Assembly: GCA_903930585.1 (NCBI GenBank)
Contig: CAIYZD010000308.1
Location: 1-62,927 of the forward strand
Reading direction: 5' to 3'
Origin: an uncultured Geobacteraceae bacterium
Lineage (GTDB): Bacteria; Desulfobacterota; Desulfuromonadia; Geobacterales; Pseudopelobacteraceae
DNA length: 62,927 bases
The translations under genes and the position numbers were made by a program. The notes under the pieces were generated by a model, which saw nothing but the letters and a program-made list of their open reading frames with translations, made no database searches and was not told the DNA's origin. Of this stretch, positions 26,701 through 34,084 are shown one piece after another (position 1 is the stretch's first letter; the number at the start of each line of letters is the position of its first letter).

Positions 26701-29700
26701 TGGACGAACCCTTGCCAATCCGATGGGTGCCGTTCAGAATCCGGGTAACAGTCAGGGGTTTGTTCTTGACCCGATATTCAGCGTGCGGCGTTCCATTACC
26801 CTTGAACCGGGGCAGCACATCAAAATCTCCCTGGTGCTTGCTGCCGGAGGATCACGCGAGCAGGTACTGTTCTTGATGAATAAGTATAGCGATCAGCACG
26901 CGATCGAACGGGCCATGGATTTTGCCTGGGGTTCTGCCCAACAGCAGTTGCAGATGTTGCACATCCAGCCCGACGAGGCACGCCGTTTCCAGCAACTGGC
27001 GAGCCATCTGCTGTTTCCCAACCATCTCCTGCGCGCTGCCGGTGAACGGCTTGCGGAAAACCGCAATGGCCAGGCCGGATTATGGACGTACGGCATCTCC
27101 GGCGACCTGCCGATAGCACTTGTTTCCATCGGCGAAGAACGGGATATCGGCCTGATCCGCCAGATGCTCCAGGCCTACATCTATTGGCGGCTGCGCGGCT
27201 TGTCCACCGATCTGGTGATCCTGAACGAGGAAGCCGGAAGCTATGAACAACCGCTCCAGGAACGGTTGGAACGCCTGATCCAGACCCATTCATTTTTCAA
27301 CGGAACCAACCAGCCGGGTGGAATATTCCTGAAGAGGACAGCACAGGTCCCGGAAGAGGATATTACGCTCCTCAAGGCCGCTGCCTGCGTTGTGCTGGTA
27401 GCGGCCCGCGGCACACTACCCCAGCAACTGGGAGCGCCGGCGGAAGCTCCGGAACTGCTGGAAGCGGTGGTCAGAAAGCGCGCCCCCCGCGAACCTTCAG
27501 CGCCGCTCCCGTTCATGGAACTGCATTATTTCAACAGCCTGGGCGGTTTTACCACGGACGGTCGCGAATACGCCATCTACCTTGGCCCCGGCACCAACAC
27601 ACCGGCTCCGTGGGTCAACGTTATCGCCAACCCAACCTTCGGCACCATGGTCAGCGAAACCGGATCCGGCTTTACCTGGTACGGCAACAGCCAGCGCAAT
27701 CGCCTGACCGGCTGGTCAAACGACCCGGTGCTGGATCCCGCAATGGAGGCGCTCTATATCCGCGACGAGGAGAGCGGCGTTTTCTGGACGCCAACCGCGA
27801 CACCGATCCGTGAAGATACCGCGTATCGGGCACGGCACGGGGCCGGGTATACGGTCTTCGAGCACAATAGTAACGGTATCGGGCAGGAACTGACCGTCTT
27901 CGTACCGGTGGACGACAACGGGGGCGATCCGGTCAAACTCCAGCGACTGCGCCTCACCAACTCCTCGCCTCGAAGGAGGAAACTCTCGGTCACCTACTAT
28001 GTGGAATTGACCCTTGGCGAAAACCGGGAGACCTCCCGGATGCACGTCATGACTAACTGGGATGACGAAACGGGGGCACTGCTGGCCAAAAACCGTTACC
28101 ACCCCGAATTCGGAGAGCGGGTCGCCTTCGTGGCGATGACGCCACAGGCGGAATCATACGGTGGCGACCGCACCTCATTCATCGGGCGCAACCGCTCGCT
28201 GGCCAATCCGGCAGCCATGGAACTGACCCGACTGTCACAACGAACCGGAGCCGGACTTGATCCCTGCGCGGCACTTCGCGTTACCCTTGAAATTGCTCCG
28301 GGCCAGCATCAGGATATCATCTGCATGCTGGGGCAATCCGGGTCGGAGGTGGAGGCCCGAAAACTGCTGGGAAGCTACCGCTACGAACAAGCGTTTGAGA
28401 ATGCCCTGGAAAAGAGCATGGCATGGTGGGACCATCTGCTCGGCACCATAGAAGTGCATACTCCCGAACTGGCAGCCGACCTCCTGATTAACCGCTGGCT
28501 TCAGTATCAATCATTAAGCTGCCGTATCTGGGGACGCTCCGGTTTTTATCAATCGGGCGGCGCCTTCGGATTTCGCGATCAACTTCAGGATGTTCTGGCG
28601 TTCCTGTACGTCAAACCGGAACTGGCGCGCAACCAGATCCTGCTCGCCGCCGGCAGGCAGTTCAAGGAGGGCGATGTCCAGCACTGGTGGCACCCACCAA
28701 CCGGCGCCGGGATCCGTTCACGCATCTCCGATGACCTGCTCTGGCTCCCGTATGTGGTGGCGCAGTACGTCAGGACAACCGGCGATACGGGTATCCTGCA
28801 CACGGAGATTTCCTTCCTCAACGCCCCTCCCCTGGCAGAGAATCAACATGAGGTGTTCTCTACGCCCGAGGTTACCTTTGAACGTGCCACGCTCTTTGAA
28901 CATTGCCGGCGCGCAACCGGTCGCGGCCTGACGATCGGACCGCATGGCCTGCCATTGATCGGAACCGGCGATTGGAATGACGGGATGAATCTGGTTGGAG
29001 CAGCCGGAAAGGGGGAAAGCGTCTGGCTTGCCTGGTTCCTCTGTGAACTGTTGCGGGGAATGGCTGAAATGTCTGCTTTGTTACAACAACCGGAGTTGAG
29101 CAAAACCTATGAAGCGGATCGCTATGCCCTGATTCAGCGGGTCGAGCAGGCAGGATGGGACGGCGAGTGGTATCTGCGCGGAACGTTCGATGACGGTTCA
29201 CCGCTCGGATCTGCTGCAAACAGCGAGGCGAGGATCGATTCCCTCCCCCAATCATGGGCGTGGCTTTCCGGTGCTGCCGACCCGGCGCGTGCAACTCAGG
29301 CGCTGGAATCCGCATGGAAGCATCTCGTCCGCGAGGATGAAGGGCTCGTACTCCTCTTCGAACCCCCATTCGACAGTTCGGAACCGTCTCCCGGCTACAT
29401 AAAGGGATATCCACCCGGCGTACGGGAAAACGGCGGACAATATACCCACGCCGCCCTCTGGATGGCCATGGCCATGGCCCGCAAAGGCGATGGCGGGCGG
29501 GCAGTCCAGCTGTTGCGCATGCTCAACCCTATCGAGCATTCCCGCGATGCCGAAGCAGCCTGGCACTACGGCATTGAACCGTACGTGGTTGCGGCGGACA
29601 TCTACCGGTTGCCGGGGCGGATCGGCCAGGGGGGATGGTCCTGGTACACCGGTTCAGCCGCATGGATGTACTGGGCCTGGATAGAAGAGGTCCTTGGCGT

Positions 29701-29971
29701 GCAGCTGCAAAACGGACAGCTGCGGATCCACCCGGTAATTCCGGCATCATGGCCCGGATTCAGCCTCACCTATCGACACGGCGAAACGATCTATGAAATA
29801 CAGGTGAAAAATCCGGATGGCTGCGAAAGCGGTGTCGCCTGGATGGAGCTGGATGGTGTGCGTGTGACTGATGACATGATTCGATTGGAACGAGGTTTGG
29901 TAAAACATCACGTTGAGGTGATGATGGGGAAAACGGAAACAGCGGTTGCACCGGCGGTGAAATCGGGTTAA
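20786..29971 (+). CDS. ndvB: Cyclic beta-1,2-glucan synthase (NdvB/ChvB-type)
   Basis: A 3061-residue multidomain membrane enzyme, GTG start with AAAGGA upstream. The glycosyltransferase region has D778-S-D780 in TLDSDTQLP and R926-W927 in RTHRWVRGDWQ, as in GT84 enzymes. Membrane helices cluster near 52-110, 560-620, 970-1010 and 1090-1140. A glycoamylase-like domain follows, with AHHQGMAFLALTNFLHGN near 1690. The C-terminal GH94 phosphorylase-like region contains GTGDWNDGMN (D2729, probable acid D2732). Family members polymerise, cyclise and size-trim beta-1,2-glucans exported to the periplasm. The enzyme is longer than classic NdvB (about 2830-2870 residues), the surplus including a YflT-like N-terminus. 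Confidence 0.93.
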   Translation: MSNGILIGYFAKKDEARKSLRDLAQQGFHRAVLVHKGTGGDVHYSDPFLRYRAIGMFIFALLCGATAEMAISVFHGEKYIPLRNSPPSIALILVSAGIGALVALLWLRRSRYGVETGVIRNYAHWLVPGESVLILQASVESLQKPVAWLRESGDPPPALFIVHPKREWLVEARGPEVKLSPEQIIEHSRRHAREQQVSIKPHCTAELIARLKQSRQLVRQVCADLTAASRLEQKATPAADWILDNEYILERNARDVLLNLPRNFYRKLPVLASDPYRDLPCIYALAKNLVSHTELRLDHENILAFIEAYQSVRILTICELWAIPQMLRIALIESIQNLAVTALADLRERQLAEFWANRLIAANRRDSNHLFTILAELAKAEPSPTSYFAAQLVSLLFDEGTVLPPVQNWLERTLKKPLHDLTLREQNRQTREQLSCGNAFTSLRQLALLDWREIFEQLNRVEMLLRQDPSGVYPKMDFATRDRCRQAVEELAQAAGQSEEQVAECVIKLATMAGGKTAHDERRSHVGAWLTGEGRAELVRLLACRETFRYRAHEWIYRHHAGAYILAISGLSSLFIALIARFGHTGPPPPIRIGLLLLMLIPVSQLAIEITNYLVTRLLPPRPLPKMDFEETGIPDEFRTLVVVPMMLVNEDTVRAEAEKLEIRYLANREANLLFSLFTDYTDSASLSREDDVRLLLIASEVMTDLNRRYGGERFFLFHRERTWSESEQKFIGWERKRGKLEELNGLIGGTRPESAPRIVYVGDPHRMADVRFVITLDSDTQLPHSTARRMVETLAHPLNQPRFDATGAIMPGTYTIIQPRVSPTLQSTSASTFSRLFADAVGIDPYTQAVSDVYQDLSGEGSYHGKGIYDVCAFSRVLSGRFPEEWVLSHDLIEGAHVRVGLASDIELYDEFPQGYQSYSSRTHRWVRGDWQIAGWLFPRVPQASGARGANPLSLFNRWKILDNLRRSLLPAASLALLITSWYISQKVGAIASLVVGMQLLFHPLAQPFTMATTRKGLQHFSPAKLLHDLLRATTDAALLPHQAVVTVDAITRVCYRRLISRRNLLEWTAQATHWSSSRKQPLFVASMALGSIFSGAVGWSIWYGIPATLPQAAPWLGLWLLSPLLGWLLNLRPVEKSAYPLRESDRRFLRQVARRTWRYFSSFVTADTSWLPPDNYQVAHQNRLAMRTSPTNIGLWMTSVLGAHDSGSLTVNQVIDLLTDTMATITRLELYEGHLLNWYDIQTLVPLEPRYVSTVDSGNLLGALWALEQGLDELVHAPLLERVSFNSLADTGEILKQSVTSEKIAGFYFQTLEALLHDWHAPPSDVIDLLHLQRRAEINVSSVVAAAGTIPWGSELERQVAAWSRNSGNYLAWIEILAEKSGEELITLGDAAQRAIAQDLAVAPSLFDLAHDRIGSITILRAIREESSEASAALIPWLDRVIEAFATAQWLAGETLAVAERLIVSVRELSAGMNMSFLYDMKRKLFAIGFNVSTDVLDGSSYDLLASEARLGSFVAIARGDVPMEHWFSLGRPYGAIGRERVLLSWTGTMFEYLMPLLFQRSYDNSLLDKAAKEAVAVQIAYGRKRSVPWGISESAFADLDREKTYQYKAFGVSVLGLKRGLEEQLVVAPYATLLALDVAPDMCVKNLKRLAGMGLLSDYGYFEAMDFSRQLQREGRRGIIIEAYMAHHQGMAFLALTNFLHGNPFQRRFHSDPRVRAFEALLQERIPALPPLQLISTRQSQPTQLSGDQIAPSGITFSTPHTATPRSLLLSNGRYGLMITNSGGGYSQWDGQELTRWRSDETCDTQGTFCYIHEADPDRVWSSTWHPVGGKVKGYSVDFAVDRALFRRIDNGIHTETELIVSPEDDLEVRRITLINRSSRTRHLNLTSYVELSMAPHNADRQHPAFNKLFIQTEALPEQQALLAYRRPRGRNEIPLFTAHCMTLHLPDKPDKPENNFQFETDRARFIGRGRTLANPMGAVQNPGNSQGFVLDPIFSVRRSITLEPGQHIKISLVLAAGGSREQVLFLMNKYSDQHAIERAMDFAWGSAQQQLQMLHIQPDEARRFQQLASHLLFPNHLLRAAGERLAENRNGQAGLWTYGISGDLPIALVSIGEERDIGLIRQMLQAYIYWRLRGLSTDLVILNEEAGSYEQPLQERLERLIQTHSFFNGTNQPGGIFLKRTAQVPEEDITLLKAAACVVLVAARGTLPQQLGAPAEAPELLEAVVRKRAPREPSAPLPFMELHYFNSLGGFTTDGREYAIYLGPGTNTPAPWVNVIANPTFGTMVSETGSGFTWYGNSQRNRLTGWSNDPVLDPAMEALYIRDEESGVFWTPTATPIREDTAYRARHGAGYTVFEHNSNGIGQELTVFVPVDDNGGDPVKLQRLRLTNSSPRRRKLSVTYYVELTLGENRETSRMHVMTNWDDETGALLAKNRYHPEFGERVAFVAMTPQAESYGGDRTSFIGRNRSLANPAAMELTRLSQRTGAGLDPCAALRVTLEIAPGQHQDIICMLGQSGSEVEARKLLGSYRYEQAFENALEKSMAWWDHLLGTIEVHTPELAADLLINRWLQYQSLSCRIWGRSGFYQSGGAFGFRDQLQDVLAFLYVKPELARNQILLAAGRQFKEGDVQHWWHPPTGAGIRSRISDDLLWLPYVVAQYVRTTGDTGILHTEISFLNAPPLAENQHEVFSTPEVTFERATLFEHCRRATGRGLTIGPHGLPLIGTGDWNDGMNLVGAAGKGESVWLAWFLCELLRGMAEMSALLQQPELSKTYEADRYALIQRVEQAGWDGEWYLRGTFDDGSPLGSAANSEARIDSLPQSWAWLSGAADPARATQALESAWKHLVREDEGLVLLFEPPFDSSEPSPGYIKGYPPGVRENGGQYTHAALWMAMAMARKGDGGRAVQLLRMLNPIEHSRDAEAAWHYGIEPYVVAADIYRLPGRIGQGGWSWYTGSAAWMYWAWIEEVLGVQLQNGQLRIHPVIPASWPGFSLTYRHGETIYEIQVKNPDGCESGVAWMELDGVRVTDDMIRLERGLVKHHVEVMMGKTETAVAPAVKSG

Positions 29972-29972
29972 C

Positions 29973-30000
29973 TTACAATCTATGGCAGTTATGGTATACT
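29973..30000 (+). promoter_or_regulatory. Possible sigma-70-type promoter
   Basis: TTACAA and TATACT separated by 16 bp, ending 58 bp before the gene at 30058. The region also contains TGGCA-GTTA-TGGTA, which recalls the core of the activator palindrome, but the arms do not match and no sigma-54 promoter follows. Confidence 0.4.
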
Positions 30001-30057
30001 TGATGTATTGAACGCCGGCTTAGGAATACACCTATTTCAAAACAGAGGAGACTACCG

Positions 30058-30408
30058 ATGGGGCACAGAACAGAACACCACAAAGATCATGACCACACTC
30101 CTGAAAATCACAATGACGATTCTATCGGGGAGAAACTTGTAGCGGAAAACATTGTAATGCTGACCAGGACGGTTGAATCATTGAACGAAACAATACAGAT
30201 GCTCGTGCAAAAAACCGCGAGTATGGCCTACCATATCGTTGCGTCGGAAGAAATCATCGCCGAACTGATCGATATGAACGGGCTGAACCTGGCAAATGTC
30301 AATGCGCGCATTCGTGAACGTTTTGACACCGGGACGGACAATCCGGGCACCGCCAGACTGGCCGTTGATGTCGCCGCAACAATCGCCACGATTCTGCCGC
30401 GTCGATAG
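30058..30408 (+). CDS. His-rich N-terminus, helical small protein (116 aa)
   Basis: A 116-residue protein with AGAGGAG upstream. It begins MGHRTEHHKDHDHTPENHND, a charged His-rich segment similar in style to the protein at 13087. The remainder (IVMLTRTVESLNETIQMLV onward) is predicted helical, possibly a coiled coil; residues 50-110 recall no known family. There is no signal peptide or membrane helix. It precedes the NfnA gene by 15 bp and may be co-transcribed with it; metal binding through the His segment is an inference. Confidence 0.7.
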   Translation: MGHRTEHHKDHDHTPENHNDDSIGEKLVAENIVMLTRTVESLNETIQMLVQKTASMAYHIVASEEIIAELIDMNGLNLANVNARIRERFDTGTDNPGTARLAVDVAATIATILPRR

Positions 30409-30423
30409 CGAGAGGTACCCCCA

Positions 30424-31272
30424 TTGTTCACCGTTATCAGCAACGAGATAATCGCCGAGAACCTCCACAAGATTGTGGTGTCGGCGCCACGCGTTGCGCT
30501 CGCACGCAAACCAGGACAGTTTGTGATGGTACGGCTCGACCGGGGTGAAGAGCGGATTCCGCTCACAATCAGTGACGCGGACCCCGCAGCCGGCACTATT
30601 ACCCTCTTCATCCAGGCGGTCGGCGCCTCAACGCGAAAGATCGTCGCAACAAGAGCCGGTGAGTCCATCAGGGATGTGGCCGGCCCGCTCGGCACGGAAA
30701 CCCGCATTATCAATTGGGGACGTGTTGTCTGTATCGGCGGCGGTGTCGGCACTGCCGTCCTTTTCCCGTTGGTGAAGGCGCTTGCCAAAGCCGGGAACCA
30801 CGTGACCACGATCATCGGCGGGCGTTCCGGCCGTTTTATCATCCTTTCTGACGAACTCGCCCCGCTCTCCGATACCCTGTTGATAACAACGGAGGATGGC
30901 AGCCTCGGAACCAGGGCGTTTGTCACCGGTCCGCTTGGCGACCTGCTGGCCGATCCGGAGCGTGTTCCCCAGGCGGTCTTTGCCGTAGGCCCGGTTCCGA
31001 TGATGAAAGCGGTCGCTGAAATGACCCGCGGGCAGAAGATTGAGACCATCGTCAGCCTCAACCCGATCATGATCGACGGTACCGGCATGTGTGGCGGCTG
31101 CCGGGTGAAGATCGGCTCCGAAACAAAATTCGCCTGCGTGGATGGGCCGGAGTTTAATGCACATCTGGTCGATTTTGATGGGTTGAGCGACCGGCTCTGC
31201 AGCTATCGCACGGAAGAGACCGCCACTCACCCCCCATCCGAGTGTAAAATCGGCAGATGGGCAGCGCCATGA
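30424..31272 (+). CDS. NfnA-type ferredoxin:NADP reductase / sulfide dehydrogenase subunit
   Basis: A 282-residue protein starting at TTG after GAGAGG. It has an FAD-binding front-face motif (RIPLTISDAD, about residues 41-50), the NAD-binding start VVCIGGGVGTAVLFPLVKAL (about 101-120), and near the C-terminus the Cys pattern of a 2Fe-2S cluster, GMCGGCRVKIG ... FACVDGPEF. This is the alpha-subunit layout of NfnAB (electron bifurcating) and of SudB. The beta-subunit gene follows with a short overlap, supporting a heterodimer using NADPH, NADH and ferredoxin. Confidence 0.87.
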   Translation: MFTVISNEIIAENLHKIVVSAPRVALARKPGQFVMVRLDRGEERIPLTISDADPAAGTITLFIQAVGASTRKIVATRAGESIRDVAGPLGTETRIINWGRVVCIGGGVGTAVLFPLVKALAKAGNHVTTIIGGRSGRFIILSDELAPLSDTLLITTEDGSLGTRAFVTGPLGDLLADPERVPQAVFAVGPVPMMKAVAEMTRGQKIETIVSLNPIMIDGTGMCGGCRVKIGSETKFACVDGPEFNAHLVDFDGLSDRLCSYRTEETATHPPSECKIGRWAAP

Positions 31273-32681
31273 GTAACTCCCTGTCGGCCAGAGAACGGCT
31301 GGCCATACAGCGGGTGGTCATGCCCGAGTTGCCGGCTGATGTCAGGAGCCGGAACTTTGAAGAGGTCAACCGCGGCCTCAGCGACGAGCAGGCTCTCACC
31401 GAGGCGCGCCGCTGCCTGCAGTGTAAGAACCGCCCCTGTGTCGCAGGGTGTCCGGTCGGGGTCTCCATCCCGGAGTTCATTACTGCGCTTGCCTCCGGAG
31501 AGCTCCCCCGCTCCGCCCGGATACTCAGGCACGACAATGCGCTACCCGCAGTCTGCGGCAGGGTCTGCCCCCAGGAAACTCAGTGCGAGGCACGCTGCGT
31601 CCTCGGCATCAAAGGTAAACCGGTCGCAATCGGCTATCTGGAACGTTATGTAGCTGACTGGGCGATGCGCTACCCGAACCTGCTGCCGCCGGAGTCGGTA
31701 TCGCCAGCTACCGGTATGTCTGTGGTGGTCGTCGGCAGCGGCCCGGCAGGGCTTACGGCAGCCGGGGAACTGGTACGATTCGGCCATGCCGTAACCATCT
31801 TTGAGGCCCTGCATGTCACCGGCGGGGTACTCCGTTACGGCATACCTGAATTTCGCCTCCCCAAAGAGATCATCGACCGCGAAGTGGCCCTCCTCGGCGA
31901 ACAGGGGGTGGTCATCGAATGCAACGTCATCATCGGCAAGACCCTTACCATCGCAGAATTGCGTACCCAGTTCGATGCCGTATTTATTGCCAACGGCGCC
32001 GGCCTTCCGATCATGTTGAATATTCCGGGAGAAAATCTGAAAGGGGTTTACGCGGCAAACGAGTTTCTCACCCGCGTCAACCTCATGGAGGCGGGGCGCA
32101 GAAACGACAGCTCGACGCCGATTATAAAAAGGCGCGAGGTGGCTGTCATCGGCGGCGGCAACACCGCCATAGACTGTGTCCGGACAGCGCGGAGGCTGGG
32201 AGCCGAACGTGCCATGATCGTGTACCGGCGCAGTGAGGCGGAGATGCCCGCCAGGGTTGAAGAGATACAGCATGCCAGGGAGGAAGGGATCGAGTTCGTG
32301 ATGCTGACCGCGCCGACGGCAATTGTCGGAACCTCAGGGGGTTGGGTTTCGGCACTCCGTTGCCAAAAGATGACATTGGGCGCAGCTGACTCCTCCGGTC
32401 GCCGCCGTCCGGAGGCGCTTGAAAGTTCCGATTTTGAACTGCCGGCCGGAGTTGTCATCGATGCAATCGGTACCGGCGCCAATCCTCTGCTGACGGCAAC
32501 CGCACCGGACCTTTCCCTTACCGGCCCGGGTTATATCCTGATCAATTCTGAAGGAGAAACCAGCATACCGGGGGTTTTTGCGGGCGGTGATATCGTACGG
32601 GGGGGAGCAACCGTTATCCTTGCCATGGGAGATGGCAAACGGGCCGCAGCCACTATCAACGACTATCTGAAGCGGAAATGA
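31269..32681 (+). CDS. NfnB / GltD-type FAD-NADP oxidoreductase subunit
   Basis: Starting at the ATG that overlaps the upstream TGA (31269-31272; ATG 31257 is an alternative), the product is about 470 residues. The N-terminus has two 4Fe-4S ligand groups, CLQCKNRPCVAGCPVG and CGRVCPQETQCEARC. A Rossmann FAD site (VVVVGSGPAGLTAAGELVRF) and a second dinucleotide site (VAVIGGGNTAIDCVRTARRL) follow, ending with GVFAGGDIVRGGATVILAM. This matches GltD, NfnB and SudA. With NfnA next door an NfnAB complex is more likely than glutamate synthase, since no large subunit is present. Its stop is 2 bp from the convergent kinase gene. Confidence 0.9.
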   Translation: MSNSLSARERLAIQRVVMPELPADVRSRNFEEVNRGLSDEQALTEARRCLQCKNRPCVAGCPVGVSIPEFITALASGELPRSARILRHDNALPAVCGRVCPQETQCEARCVLGIKGKPVAIGYLERYVADWAMRYPNLLPPESVSPATGMSVVVVGSGPAGLTAAGELVRFGHAVTIFEALHVTGGVLRYGIPEFRLPKEIIDREVALLGEQGVVIECNVIIGKTLTIAELRTQFDAVFIANGAGLPIMLNIPGENLKGVYAANEFLTRVNLMEAGRRNDSSTPIIKRREVAVIGGGNTAIDCVRTARRLGAERAMIVYRRSEAEMPARVEEIQHAREEGIEFVMLTAPTAIVGTSGGWVSALRCQKMTLGAADSSGRRRPEALESSDFELPAGVVIDAIGTGANPLLTATAPDLSLTGPGYILINSEGETSIPGVFAGGDIVRGGATVILAMGDGKRAAATINDYLKRK

Positions 32682-32682
32682 T

Positions 32683-34029
32683 TCAGACTTCCACCCTGAA
32701 TTCCGCTCCGTTCCCCACATTGCGAACAGTCAGCTTTCCCCCCATGTTTTTCTCAATGATCGTTTTCGACATGAACAGACCAATCCCTGTCCCCTTGTCA
32801 GGCCCTTTCGTCGTAAAATAGGGATCGAATATTTTATCGATGATCTCTTCGGCAATACCGGCGCCATTATCGGTGACGGTTACAACAGTTTTGCCGCCAT
32901 CCAGAAAAGAACGGATCGTAATCAGGGCATTGTCAATAGCGCGCCCTACCAAAGCGTCACGGGCGTTCATAAGAATATTTACGATAACTTGTGCGTATTC
33001 ATTAGGATAGCCATCAACCAGTGAGTCACATTCTGAACGTATTTCTACACAAACATGCTGGCTCTGAAAACTCTCTTCGATAAGAGTCAGCGCCCTCCCG
33101 ATCACCTGATTTACATTGAACAGCACTTTTTCTTTATCAACCTTGAAAAAATCTCTGAAATCATCAATAGTCCGGGACATGTGTATGACCAACTGCATGG
33201 ATTTACCGATACTGTCCTCAAGATACGCCCGGTTGAATTCAGCGGTGCCGTAGGCAAGCGGCAGCTCCTGCAGGTACAGACCAAGCACGTTCAACGGCTG
33301 ACGCCATTGGTGTGCAATATTACCGATCATCTCGCCCAATGCGGCCCGCCGCCCCTGCAGGATCAAAATCCGATCCTTCCGGCGCAATTCATCGACCGCC
33401 TGGTCAATACGCGTATCCAAAGCAGTGTTGAGTTCTTCAAGTTCCCACTGTTTTTCAATAAGCGCATCTCCGATACGCCTCCGCTCGGTAATATCTACCA
33501 GGGCAAGGCGAAACTCCTGCCCCGAAGCGGTGGACATGGCTTCGATCTGCACAATGACCGGCTGGGAACCTCCGTTCGTAAGCGCCACTTCACACGATTC
33601 CTTGATCTGGCAGGTAAGGACTTCGCCAAGGAAGCCGGTGAAAACTGAACGATATTCGGCGGCAACTAACTGCCCGAAGTGCCGTCCAATCAACGTGGAG
33701 CGTACCCCGCCGACAAGAGAGGCACCGGCAAGATTTACGGCATTAATGACACCGTTTTGATCAAGGGTGAAATAGCCGACCGGGGCAAATTCATAGAGAT
33801 CGGTAAATTTTTCAAGAGCCGTTTCCATCTCGTACCGGGCATGGCGAAGCTCTGCATTTTGCATCTCAAGCTCGATCTGGTGTACCTCAAGCTCATGAAC
33901 AAGCCGTCGGGTTTCATCTTCGCCATGGAAAAAGCAGGCTTCCGGCAATGTCGTTTTCAGTTGTTTTTCAGCTTTTCTGCGCAGTTCGGCTCGTACTGAC
34001 ATCTGGCTCTTCTCTTTGGCTGTGGCCAT
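32683..34029 (-). CDS. PAS-domain sensor histidine kinase, soluble
   Basis: A 448-residue protein without membrane helices. Residues 40-75 are a helical N-terminal segment (HELEVHQIELEMQNAELRHA) common in Geobacter kinases; a PAS domain follows (YEFAPVGYFTLDQNGVINAV, about 78-200), then a coiled coil and the phosphoacceptor box GEMIGNIAHQWRQPLNVLGL (His about 242). The ATPase domain has N, G1 (VTVTDNGAGI) and G2 (KGTGIGLFMSK) boxes. No response regulator lies nearby. It is 55 bp downstream of the P-type ATPase on the same strand, so it may be the last gene of the glgP operon and sense the state to which that operon responds; that link is inference. Confidence 0.9.
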   Translation of the reverse strand: MATAKEKSQMSVRAELRRKAEKQLKTTLPEACFFHGEDETRRLVHELEVHQIELEMQNAELRHARYEMETALEKFTDLYEFAPVGYFTLDQNGVINAVNLAGASLVGGVRSTLIGRHFGQLVAAEYRSVFTGFLGEVLTCQIKESCEVALTNGGSQPVIVQIEAMSTASGQEFRLALVDITERRRIGDALIEKQWELEELNTALDTRIDQAVDELRRKDRILILQGRRAALGEMIGNIAHQWRQPLNVLGLYLQELPLAYGTAEFNRAYLEDSIGKSMQLVIHMSRTIDDFRDFFKVDKEKVLFNVNQVIGRALTLIEESFQSQHVCVEIRSECDSLVDGYPNEYAQVIVNILMNARDALVGRAIDNALITIRSFLDGGKTVVTVTDNGAGIAEEIIDKIFDPYFTTKGPDKGTGIGLFMSKTIIEKNMGGKLTVRNVGNGAEFRVEV

Positions 34030-34084
34030 GGTATATCCTCCCTCAAACGTACCTATTTAAACTTTTTACTACCTGACGCAAATC

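Noticed and set aside
29966-30010. Possible eighth activator palindrome upstream of 30058
   Set aside because: Only the core resembles the motif, the arms do not match and no sigma-54 promoter lies 125 bp downstream; a sigma-70-type promoter fits better.
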